Positions 44,508 to 51,242 of a stretch of 64,000 bases of DNA are shown one piece after another. Origin of the DNA: Enhydrobacter aerosaccus (GTDB lineage Bacteria > Pseudomonadota > Alphaproteobacteria > Reyranellales > Reyranellaceae). Under the pieces are notes generated by a model. The model saw only the letters and a list, made by a program, of their open reading frames with translations. It made no database searches and had not been told where the DNA came from. The position numbers were made by a program, and so were the translations under genes. Position 1 is the first letter of the stretch. The number at the start of each line of letters is the position of its first letter. The DNA lies in NCBI RefSeq assembly GCF_900167455.1, contig NZ_FUWJ01000002.1, positions 744,305 to 808,304 of the forward strand. Direction: 5' to 3'.

Positions 44508-45572
44508 TTAGAGCCTGCGACCCGATTGCTGGTCGAACAGATGGACGAGCGACGGGTCCGGCATCACCGGCAGGATCTCGCCAGGCTTGGCCGTCACGCG
44601 TTCACGGAAGGCGCCGATCACCGACTGGCCGCCGATCTTCATCATCACCTGCGTCTCCGAGCCGGTCGGCTCGACGACCTGGACGGTCGCGGGAATGCCG
44701 TTGCCGTCAAGCCGGAGATGCTCGGGCCGCACGCCATAGACGGCGGGACCTTCCTTCGCACCAATCCCGCCGTTCGGGCCGTTGGTCGGCAGCGGCCAGG
44801 TCGTGCCGTCATCCATGCGCAGCACGCCGCCTGTCACCGTCCCCTTGACCATGTTCATGGCCGGCGAGCCGATGAAGCCGGCGACGAAGAGATTGGCCGG
44901 CCGGTCGTAGAGATCGAGCGGCTGGCCGATCTGCTCGATGTTGCCGCCGTTCATGACCACGATCTTGTCGGCCATCGTCATCGCCTCGATCTGATCGTGG
45001 GTGACGTACACGGTCGTCACCTTGAGCCGCTGATGCAGTTCCTTGATCTCGGCGCGCATCTGCACGCGCAGCTTGGCATCGAGATTGGACAGCGGCTCGT
45101 CGAACAGGAACACTTGGGGATTGCGCACGATGGCGCGGCCCATGGCGACGCGCTGGCGCTGACCGCCCGAGAGCTGGCGCGGATAGCGCTGCAGGAGCTG
45201 CTCGAGGCCGAGGATCTTGGCGGCGCGCCCGACTTCCTGCTCCATGACCGCCTTCGGCGCCTTCGCCAGGGTGAGCGAGAAGGCCATGTTGTCGAACACG
45301 GTCATGTGCGGATAGAGCGCGTAGTTCTGGAACACCATCGCGATGTCGCGATCCTTGGGCGGCACCGTGTTCACGACCTTGCCGCCGATGGCGATCTCGC
45401 CGGAGGTGATGTTCTCCAGGCCCGCCAGCATGCGCAGCAGGGTGGACTTGCCGCAGCCGGACGGCCCGACCAGCACCACGAACTCACCGTCAGCCATATC
45501 GACGCTTACGCCGTGCAACACTTCGAGCGGCCCGAATGCCTTGCGCACGTCACGGATTTCAACCGTCGCCAT
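44508..45572 (-). CDS. ugpC: Sugar ABC transporter ATPase (UgpC/MalK-like)
   Basis: ATPase of 354 aa with the extra C-terminal regulatory/TOBE domain of CUT1 transporters. Walker A is VGPSGCGKSTLLRM, signature LSGGQRQRVAMGRAI, Walker B VFLFDEPLSNLD, switch YVTHDQIEAM; the C-terminal YGVRPEHLRL block is present. The ATG at 45572 has GGGAGG ahead; a GTG 4 codons upstream is less likely. It is the first gene of the sugar operon. The symbol reflects family, not proven substrate. Confidence 0.9.
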   Translation of the reverse strand: MATVEIRDVRKAFGPLEVLHGVSVDMADGEFVVLVGPSGCGKSTLLRMLAGLENITSGEIAIGGKVVNTVPPKDRDIAMVFQNYALYPHMTVFDNMAFSLTLAKAPKAVMEQEVGRAAKILGLEQLLQRYPRQLSGGQRQRVAMGRAIVRNPQVFLFDEPLSNLDAKLRVQMRAEIKELHQRLKVTTVYVTHDQIEAMTMADKIVVMNGGNIEQIGQPLDLYDRPANLFVAGFIGSPAMNMVKGTVTGGVLRMDDGTTWPLPTNGPNGGIGAKEGPAVYGVRPEHLRLDGNGIPATVQVVEPTGSETQVMMKIGGQSVIGAFRERVTAKPGEILPVMPDPSLVHLFDQQSGRRL

Positions 45573-45778
45573 TACTCCTCCCACTCTACGCGTAGCAGCT
45601 TCGCCGCTTCGACCTCACCGGCTCTTGGTGGCCGGTTCGTTGCGCGGATCATAGCAAACGTCAGTGGGACTGCGAGCGGTTACTGACGCAACTGTGACCG
45701 GGTTACCCTCCCGTTCGCTTGTCGAAAAATGCTGTCGCGGCCAAAATGGCGACAACCACCAACGGGAGATCTCTTTCC

Positions 45779-46177
45779 ATGGACAACTCGACCCTCGCGA
45801 CGACCTGGGCTCCGCGCCTTCTCAGCATCCTCCGAATCATGTCGGGCCTGCTGCTGCTGGAGCACGGCACAGGCAAGCTTCTGCACTTCCCGACCGGAGT
45901 CGTGCCGGCAACATTCAATGTCATGTCGATGCCCGGCTACGCCGGCATCATCGAGCTCGTGTGCGGCATTCTTCTGGTGCTGGGCCTGTTCACGCGTCCG
46001 GCCGCGTTCATCGCCTCGGGCATGGCCGCCGTCGGCTATTTCCTGGTCCATGCACCGATGGGCTTCTTCCCGGTGCTCAATCACGGCGAGACGATCGCGC
46101 TCTATTGCTTCGTCTTCCTCTACATCTTCGCCGCCGGCCCAGGCCCCTGGAGCATCGACGCCGCGCGCAGGAAGTAG
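45779..46177 (+). CDS. DoxX family membrane protein
   Basis: Inner-membrane protein of 132 aa with four hydrophobic helices. The N-terminus WAPRLLSILRIMSGLLLLEH and GKLLHFP are family signatures, and GYAGIIELVCGILLVLGLFTR follows. The ATG at 45779 was chosen because it gives the conserved length; in-frame starts at 45719 and 45746 are possible. DoxX-like proteins are loosely tied to quinol or thiosulfate oxidation and oxidative stress. Confidence 0.87.
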   Translation: MDNSTLATTWAPRLLSILRIMSGLLLLEHGTGKLLHFPTGVVPATFNVMSMPGYAGIIELVCGILLVLGLFTRPAAFIASGMAAVGYFLVHAPMGFFPVLNHGETIALYCFVFLYIFAAGPGPWSIDAARRK

Positions 46178-46209
46178 CGCTTAACCGCTCTCCTCCGACA
46201 CGCTAAGGA

Positions 46210-46253
46210 GTGATGGGGTGGCGATCGCATAGTTGCGATTGCCACTCCCTCAC
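46210..46253. terminator. Strong hairpin between DoxX and Bug-protein genes
   Basis: A 15-bp stem including two G-U pairs (46215-46229 with 46234-46248) closes a 4-base loop; after one mismatch it is extended by 4 bp (GTGA with TCAC). It lies 32 bases after the doxX stop and 29 bases before the next start. No U-tract follows, so it could be a terminator, an mRNA stabiliser or a control element of the downstream gene. Confidence 0.5.
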
Positions 46254-46282
46254 AAAGTCTGGAAAGCGTTCGGGAGGATGGT

Positions 46283-47284
46283 GTGTCTCAGTCAATTCGT
46301 TTGCCCCGGCAAGGTCGTTTGCCTCGGCGTCGGTTTGCAACCCTGGCAGGCCTCGCCGCCGTGGCGGCGCCGTTACTCGCGCGCGGCGAGTCGCGCTGGA
46401 AGCCCGAAAAGCCCATCACCATCTACAATCCTTTCGCCGCCGGCGGCGTGACGGATGTTCATGTCCGCCTGCTGGGCGAGAGCGTGTCCCGGATCTTCGG
46501 CCAGCAGGTCATCGTCGATGTGAAGCCCGGCGCCGCCGGGACGCTGGCGCCGGCCATGCTGCTGAATGCCAAGCCCGACGGCTATCAGCTCGCCGTCATG
46601 AGCATCAACAGCCTGCGCTACCCGCACTATCAGAAGACCAATTGGGATCCGCTCAAGGACTTCACCTATATCTGCGGATTGTCGGCCTACACGATGGGCA
46701 TCGTCGTGCGCAGCGACTCGCCGTGGAAGACCATCGACGACATGATCGCCGCCGGCAAGAAGGAGCCGGAGAAGTACAACTACGGCACCAGCGGTACGGG
46801 CGGGACCGGCCAGCTCATGATGATCGAGGTCGAGCAGAAGACCGGCGCCAGGTTCACGACCGTGCCCTACAAGGGCGGCGCCGAATGGATGCAGGCCCTG
46901 ATGAGCGGCCAGGTCGATTTCATTGCCGATGCCGCGCAATGGGCACCGTTCGTCGACGACGGCAAGTGCCGCGTGCTCGCTTTCGCGACCGAGGCGCGCA
47001 TTCCGAAATACAAGGATACGCCGACCCTGATCGAGCGCGGCATCGACGTCGTGGGGCAGAGCCCGTACGGCCTGGTCGGGCCGAAGAACATGCCTCCCGA
47101 GATCGTGGAGTCCCTCTATGCGGCCTTCAGGCAGGCGATGGCGGAGCCGAAGGTGAACGAATATCTCGACAAGTTCATCCAGCTGCCGTGGTACAAGACT
47201 CCGGCCGAGTATCGGGCCTTCGCCGAGAAGTACTATGTCGAGGTGAAGCCGCTGCTGATCAAAGCGGGACTCGCCAAGGAGTAG
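46283..47284 (+). CDS. Bug/TctC-family substrate-binding protein
   Basis: Periplasmic tripartite-tricarboxylate-type binder, 333 aa, starting at a GTG preceded by GGGAGGA. The leader has an Arg-rich Tat-like segment (RRRFATLAGLAAVAAPLLA). Family motifs are KPITIYNPFAAGGVTDVHVR, VIVDVKPGAAGTLAP, VPYKGGAEWMQALMSGQVDF and GLVGPKNMPPEIV. No TctA/TctB membrane genes adjoin it. It starts an operon with two Lin0512-family genes, 9 bases before the first. Confidence 0.9.
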   Translation: MSQSIRLPRQGRLPRRRFATLAGLAAVAAPLLARGESRWKPEKPITIYNPFAAGGVTDVHVRLLGESVSRIFGQQVIVDVKPGAAGTLAPAMLLNAKPDGYQLAVMSINSLRYPHYQKTNWDPLKDFTYICGLSAYTMGIVVRSDSPWKTIDDMIAAGKKEPEKYNYGTSGTGGTGQLMMIEVEQKTGARFTTVPYKGGAEWMQALMSGQVDFIADAAQWAPFVDDGKCRVLAFATEARIPKYKDTPTLIERGIDVVGQSPYGLVGPKNMPPEIVESLYAAFRQAMAEPKVNEYLDKFIQLPWYKTPAEYRAFAEKYYVEVKPLLIKAGLAKE

Positions 47285-47293
47285 GAGGCGATC

Positions 47294-47632
47294 ATGGCGC
47301 TCAAGCGCGTGGCTCTCGAAATCGGGATGGGCACGGACATTCGCGGCGGCGATTACACCAAGGCCGCGGTTCGCGCCCTGCGCGACGCGCTGTGGCACAA
47401 TTCGCTGACTGTCGCCTCTGCCGTCGGCAAGTCGAGCGACGACATGCAGGTCGAGGTGCTGATCGGCGTGCCGCACCCCGAGCAGGTGGACAAGGCCGAG
47501 GTGCTGAAGGTGCTGCCGCACGGCACCGGCACCGTGAAGGTGGTCGAAGGCGGTCTCGAGATCGCCAACGAGGCCGGCACCGACAAGACCGTCATCGCGC
47601 AGGCCGCCGCCGTCGTGCGGCTCGATCTCTGA
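47294..47632 (+). CDS. Lin0512 family protein (copy 1)
   Basis: Small cytoplasmic protein of 112 aa. It opens KRVALEIGMGTDIRGGDYTK and continues AAVRALRDAL, matching the Lin0512 family pattern. GAGGCG precedes the ATG. The second copy begins 11 bases after its stop and shares the same opening and the GTVKVVEGGLEI/GIVTVKAVKGGLDV region. The family has no established biochemical function. Confidence 0.85.
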   Translation: MALKRVALEIGMGTDIRGGDYTKAAVRALRDALWHNSLTVASAVGKSSDDMQVEVLIGVPHPEQVDKAEVLKVLPHGTGTVKVVEGGLEIANEAGTDKTVIAQAAAVVRLDL

Positions 47633-47643
47633 GGAGTCCAGCC

Positions 47644-47988
47644 ATGGCCCAGAAGCGCGTGATCCTCGAACTCGGCACCGGCAACGATCTGCATGGCGGC
47701 GACTACACCAAGGCCGCGTTGCGCGCGGTGCAGGATGCCCTGCATCACAGCTCGCTCACCATGATCCGCACCCTCAAGGTCGATCCTCGGACCGGCATGT
47801 TCGTCGATGTCACGATCGGCGTGCAGCAACCCGACAAGGTCGATCTCGAGAAGGTGCGGGCGTCGCTGCCCTACGGCATCGTCACGGTGAAGGCGGTGAA
47901 AGGCGGACTCGACGTGCCCGATCCCGAAGGCAACGACATTGCCGTCATCGCCAGCGCCGCGGTCGCGGTCCGGCTGGAGCTTCCGTAG
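47644..47988 (+). CDS. Lin0512 family protein (copy 2)
   Basis: Second tandem copy, 114 aa from the ATG at 47644. It opens KRVILELGTGNDLHGGDYTK and AALRAVQDAL. The two proteins are homologous across their whole length but clearly diverged, consistent with a heteromer (inference). Its stop abuts the 3' end of the small membrane-protein gene on the other strand. Confidence 0.87.
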   Translation: MAQKRVILELGTGNDLHGGDYTKAALRAVQDALHHSSLTMIRTLKVDPRTGMFVDVTIGVQQPDKVDLEKVRASLPYGIVTVKAVKGGLDVPDPEGNDIAVIASAAVAVRLELP

Positions 47989-48216
47989 TCAGCGTCCCCG
48001 GCGGACCTGACCAACAGCCACCAGCCCCAGGCCCACCACGATGGCGGCAATCCCGGCGATCGTCGGGATCGGGACGGTCTTCTCCTCGTCCGCGGTCACC
48101 TTGAGCGGGCCGGCATCGACGACGGTCTTCTGTTGCGTGAACGAGATGTTCTGGACGACCAGCCCGGCGATGCCGAGCCCGATCAGGACAATGCCGACAA
48201 TGGCGAGCGATCTCAT
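47989..48216 (-). CDS. Small membrane protein, DUF3185-like
   Basis: Protein of 75 aa with two hydrophobic helices (about residues 4-22 and 50-70) separated by a short polar stretch (QQKTVVDAGPLKVTADEEKT). This topology and the IPTIAGIAAIVVGLGLV ending recall DUF3185 proteins. It follows the selenoprotein gene by 37 bases on the same strand and may be its last cistron. Function unknown. Confidence 0.65.
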   Translation of the reverse strand: MRSLAIVGIVLIGLGIAGLVVQNISFTQQKTVVDAGPLKVTADEEKTVPIPTIAGIAAIVVGLGLVAVGQVRRGR

Positions 48217-48253
48217 GCCAGCGCAAACGCGGAAGCACGAGCGAAGTTCCGCC

Positions 48254-48778
48254 TCAGCCTTTCAGCAGCATCCCGAGCCCCTGCTCGATGGCGGCCCGCG
48301 CCCGCGCGGCAAGCTCCTCGTCGGTGGCGCTGCTGACCGGGTGATCGATGACGACAAAGGCATAGCCCGGCAGACCGAGCACGCGACTCATCATCTCGGC
48401 GGCGCTGACGAAGCGGGTCGTCATCACGCCAAAGGCGGGAACGCCTTCGCGTTCAGCGGTGACAGCGTCGTGCAGACTGCACGATGAACAGCTGCCTCAA
48501 TCTCCAATGCCGGAGACGACCGCATCCCATCGCTTGATCTCGGCGACGATGTGCGCATCGGCCGGTGCGCTGTAGTTCGACTTCGTCCGCAGCACGACAT
48601 CGGCGACGCCATGCTCCTCGCGGAGAATGCGCTCCAGATGGCCGAAGAAGCCCTTGGTTCCCTTCTTGCCGTTGGAGATGAAGCCGATCGTCTTGCCGGC
48701 CAGCGTGTCGAGGCGCGGCGCCGTCTTGCCGGCGGGCGCGGCCTTTTCCGACGTCGGATCCAGGACGATGAATGACAT
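48254..48778 (-). CDS. UGSC-family selenoprotein (in-frame UGA read as selenocysteine)
   Basis: Predicted selenoprotein of 174 aa. The frame from the ATG at 48778 meets TGA at codon 94 (48499-48497) but stays open for 80 more codons to a TGA ending at 48254. The junction reads VVSGIGD-Sec-GSCSSCSLHDA, the Sec-Gly-Ser-Cys redox signature of the UGSC family; further cysteines are C97 and C100. Text on both sides looks protein-coding (TIGFISNGKKGTKGFFGHLE before; EGVPAFGVMTTRFVSAAEM after). A SECIS-like hairpin directly follows the UGA. It is 20 bases after the 351-aa gene. A redox or peroxide/thiol role is inferred from the motif; substrate unknown. A sequencing error or pseudogene is unlikely given the motif and hairpin. 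Confidence 0.88.
48461..48496 (-). promoter_or_regulatory. SECIS-like selenocysteine insertion hairpin
   Basis: Immediately 3' of the UGA on the transcript, GGCAGC (48496-48491) pairs with GCUGUC (48466-48461), including one G-U pair. Above a 6/1-base internal bulge, UCGUGCA (48484-48478) pairs perfectly with UGCACGA (48474-48468) around a GUC loop. The loop G is 20 bases 3' of the UGA, within the range of bacterial SECIS elements, which need a G (often GU) at the start of the apical loop for SelB binding. Confidence 0.8.
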
Positions 48779-48798
48779 GGCGGTTCCTCTCTATCTCT

Positions 48799-49854
48799 TC
48801 ATTCTTTCGGGGGCTCGCAATCGATGCACACGCCCATGGGCAGCGTGACCGCATGGCTCTTGTTGCCAAGCCAGGGCGGAATGATGGCGCCGAAGCCACC
48901 GGCCGGCCCGCCGGCTGCGATCACGAGCAGCTGGTCGGGCGATTCCATGGCGGCATATTCCTTGTCGGCGCGATCCTTCACCACCGCGCCCTTGCCGACC
49001 TCGCGCCATTCGCCGCGCTTGATGCGGGCGCGCTCGTGGATGAAGTCGGCGATCTTCTTCTTGTCCCACCGGGCCGCGCGCAGGTGATCGCGCAACTGCT
49101 TGGGGATCACGATGGCGTAGTTGCCGGGATGGATCGAGTAGTGACGCATGTTCGCCCGCATCTCGGCGGCGAAGGTCTCGAGGATCTCCTCCGGCTTCGT
49201 CGTCCACTCGTTCATGATCTGGCGCGGCGACCCTGCCGCCATCACCGTCACCGCCGAGGCCTCTCGCTCGACGCCGCGCACGGCATGCAGCGGCAGCCAG
49301 TCGGAATCCTCCTCATCCTCGGCCAGGCAGTAGCTGAACTTTCCCGGATGGCCCAGCGTCGAGCGGTCGATCACGCCCGGCCGCACGTCCATGAGGTTGA
49401 TCAGGCAGAGGCGGATGGCGCGCCCGATCACCGCCGTGGCGCGATCGGAATTCCCCAGCGCATTGAACGAGCCGGTGGCGCCAAGTTCGAGCCGGATCGG
49501 ACCGTTCAGCACGACGAGAACGGCGCAGCCGCCCGTACTGGCCGTGGCGCCATGGGCGAGGAACGGCTCCTGCATCATCGCGGTCCAGGCCGTGACGACG
49601 ACCGGAAAATGCATCGGCAGGCAACCCGCCATCACGGCGTTGATCGCAAGCTTCTCGGCCGTGATCGCCAGCCCGCGCACCGGCTCGATGCCGATCAGCT
49701 GATCGGGCGGCATCATCGCCCACTCGAGGCAGGCCTTCACTGACTCCGGGGTCGGCGGAACGATCGGCAGGCCGTCGGTCCAGCCGCTGGAGTGATAGAG
49801 CTCCTGCACCGCCTCGATGCTGTCGGCCTCGTAGTTGCGCGATGTGAGCTGCAC
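48799..49854 (-). CDS. Conserved protein of unknown function, partner of the UGSC selenoprotein
   Basis: Cytoplasmic protein of 351 aa starting at a GTG with AGGAGG 5 bases ahead. Notable segments are SSGWTDGLPIVPPTPESV (about residues 22-39), ITAEKLAINAVMAGCLPMHF (64-83, with C78), STGGCAVLVV and a C-terminal CIDC motif (C343, C346). I recall the TDGLP-VPPT and NAVMAGC blocks as conserved in a family near UGSC genes, but cannot assign a reaction. It is the first gene of the operon leading to the selenoprotein; several conserved cysteines fit a redox partnership (inference). Confidence 0.75.
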   Translation of the reverse strand: MQLTSRNYEADSIEAVQELYHSSGWTDGLPIVPPTPESVKACLEWAMMPPDQLIGIEPVRGLAITAEKLAINAVMAGCLPMHFPVVVTAWTAMMQEPFLAHGATASTGGCAVLVVLNGPIRLELGATGSFNALGNSDRATAVIGRAIRLCLINLMDVRPGVIDRSTLGHPGKFSYCLAEDEEDSDWLPLHAVRGVEREASAVTVMAAGSPRQIMNEWTTKPEEILETFAAEMRANMRHYSIHPGNYAIVIPKQLRDHLRAARWDKKKIADFIHERARIKRGEWREVGKGAVVKDRADKEYAAMESPDQLLVIAAGGPAGGFGAIIPPWLGNKSHAVTLPMGVCIDCEPPKE

Positions 49855-49871
49855 GGGACCCTCCTTCAGCC

Positions 49872-49899
49872 AGCATAGTCCCGCCGAGGGCTATGCCAA
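49872..49899 (-). promoter_or_regulatory. Predicted promoter with overlapping dyad, UGSC operon
   Basis: On the minus strand TTGGCA (49899-49894) and TATGCT (49877-49872) are 16 bases apart. GCATAG and CTATGC (49873-49878, 49891-49896) form a 6-bp dyad spanning the spacer. An ATTGCGA half-site at 49922-49928 lies about 60 bases upstream of the likely transcription start. Confidence 0.55.
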
Positions 49900-49936
49900 C
49901 CTGAAGCTGATAAGGAGAATTATTGCGAAAAAGGTA

Positions 49937-50851
49937 TCAATCGCCCTGCTGCCGCCAGCGCTCGCGCAGCAGCGCCATCAGGCCGGCGGCGGCCGGCGTC
50001 GCCTCGCGCTCCCGCAGCGTGATCAGCCCGATGCGCCGCACCAGGCGAGGTTCGGCCAGCGGGACGACCTTCACGCCCGGCACCGGCGGCCCTCGCGTCG
50101 CGCCGCCCGGCACGACGCCAACGCCGACACCGGCGCCCACCAGCGCCAGCAGCGTCGCGATCTGCGTGACGACGACGCGCTGGCGAAGCTGGACGCCCGC
50201 CGTGACGGCAGCGGCATCGATGGTGCGCCGGGTGCGCGATTCCGTCGGCAAGGCGACGATGGGATGCGCCGCCAGTTCGGCGAGACTGATGCTGCGGCGC
50301 TTGGCAAGCTTGTGGCGGGCCGGAACGACGGCATGGAACACCTCGCGGCCGAGCGGCATGCCGACCGCGAAGTCCGGCAGCTCGTCGACATAGCTGATGC
50401 CGAAGTCGGCGACCCCGCTCCTCACATCGTCGAGGATCGAGGCATAGACGCCTTCTCTTATATGGATCTCGACGCCAGGGCGGCCGCTGCGATAGGCGGC
50501 GATCATGCGCGGCAGCACGCCGCCCGCCACCGACATCACGCACGACACGACCACCAGACCACGCCGCTCCTGCGCCACCTCGCGCACGCTCTGCACGGTG
50601 ATGCCGAGATCGTTCAGCATGCGCTCGGCGACAGCCGCGAATTCGCGCCCGGCCTCGGTGATCTGGACACGCCGCGTGCTGCGATCGAACAGGCGGACAC
50701 CGAGTTCCGACTCGAGCTTCTGCAACAGGCGCGTCAGCGCCGGCTGCGACACTCTGAGACGTGCCGCCGCGGCGATGAAGCTGCCGTATTCGGCCAGCGC
50801 CAGCACCGCTTCGAGCTGACGCGCGCTGAGATCGGGAAGCGGAGCTCTCAT
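49937..50851 (-). CDS. LysR-family transcriptional regulator
   Basis: Regulator of 304 aa. The N-terminal helix-turn-helix (LSARQLEAVLALAEYGSFIA to LTRLLQKLESELGVRLFDRS) is canonical, and the C-terminal periplasmic-binding-like effector domain has GVADFGISYVDELP and a GAGVGVGVVPGG segment. The ATG at 50851 gives the family-typical start; the open frame to 50899 does not. It precedes the UGSC operon on the same strand, 82 bases away, and TTGCG/CGCAA half-sites lie upstream of both. Confidence 0.92.
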   Translation of the reverse strand: MRAPLPDLSARQLEAVLALAEYGSFIAAAARLRVSQPALTRLLQKLESELGVRLFDRSTRRVQITEAGREFAAVAERMLNDLGITVQSVREVAQERRGLVVVSCVMSVAGGVLPRMIAAYRSGRPGVEIHIREGVYASILDDVRSGVADFGISYVDELPDFAVGMPLGREVFHAVVPARHKLAKRRSISLAELAAHPIVALPTESRTRRTIDAAAVTAGVQLRQRVVVTQIATLLALVGAGVGVGVVPGGATRGPPVPGVKVVPLAEPRLVRRIGLITLREREATPAAAGLMALLRERWRQQGD

Positions 50852-50908
50852 GATCCTGACCCTGCACCAGATGATGCGCCCGGGCGAGAAATCCGGCATT
50901 GACTTTCG

Positions 50909-50936
50909 TTGCGTTTATCGCAATATTCGATTGCGA
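50909..50936. promoter_or_regulatory. Overlapping palindromes upstream of lysR, predicted operator
   Basis: TTGCG-TTTAT-CGCAA (50909-50923) overlaps TCGCAAT-ATTCG-ATTGCGA (50918-50936). This gives three alternating half-sites about 10-12 bases apart, so on one face of the helix, roughly 60-85 bases upstream of the lysR ATG. The arrangement is typical of LysR autoregulatory sites. Confidence 0.65.
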
Positions 50937-51242
50937 GTGCCCGGCTCCGCAGGCCGAGCATGGCAGGAGGGACGCGGCTCACGAGACCCGGATCGACGGA
51001 CGAGCACCAGTTAGCGCAGTTAGCGCTAGTGCGCTGCCCACCGATTATGTCCTCTCCGCCACGCAGTGGGGGAGAGGAAGGGACCCGTTGCGAAGCAACG
51101 GGGAGGTGAGGTGGCGCTTGACGCAGAGGCAATGTCTGAGCGCAGGGCGCGATAACCCACCTCACCCTCCCATCGCTACGCGATGGGCCCCTCCCTCTCC
51201 CCCCACGAAGACGTGGGCGGAGAGGTGTTAAAACCGGCAGCC
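50937..51242. other. Gene-free stretch holding direct and inverted repeats
   Basis: Between the LysR operator and the monooxygenase stop there is no supported gene. The segment holds two abutting AGTTAGCGC copies (51010-51027) and the large inverted repeat at 51051-51225. The rest shows nothing I can name. Confidence 0.6.
51051..51225. repeat. Large imperfect inverted repeat (MITE- or REP-like)
   Basis: Arms at 51051-51114 and 51157-51225 are imperfect reverse complements over 64-69 bp, sharing CCTCTCCGCC ends and a GAGGTGAGGTGG/CCACCTCACCCTC core. Each arm contains hairpins, for example CCGTTGC-GA-GCAACGG and CCCATCGC-TAC-GCGATGGG. A 42-bp centre separates them. No transposase is present. 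It lies 17 bases after the flavin monooxygenase gene. Confidence 0.75.

Noticed and set aside
48424..48612. Short overlapping minus-strand frame across the UGA region
   Set aside because: It is out of frame with the UGSC gene, has low-complexity Ser/Arg composition and no start signal.
48497..48778. Stand-alone 93-residue protein ending at the first TGA
   Set aside because: The frame continues open for 80 codons, the next residues complete the UGSC motif, and a SECIS-like hairpin follows, so the TGA is better read as selenocysteine.
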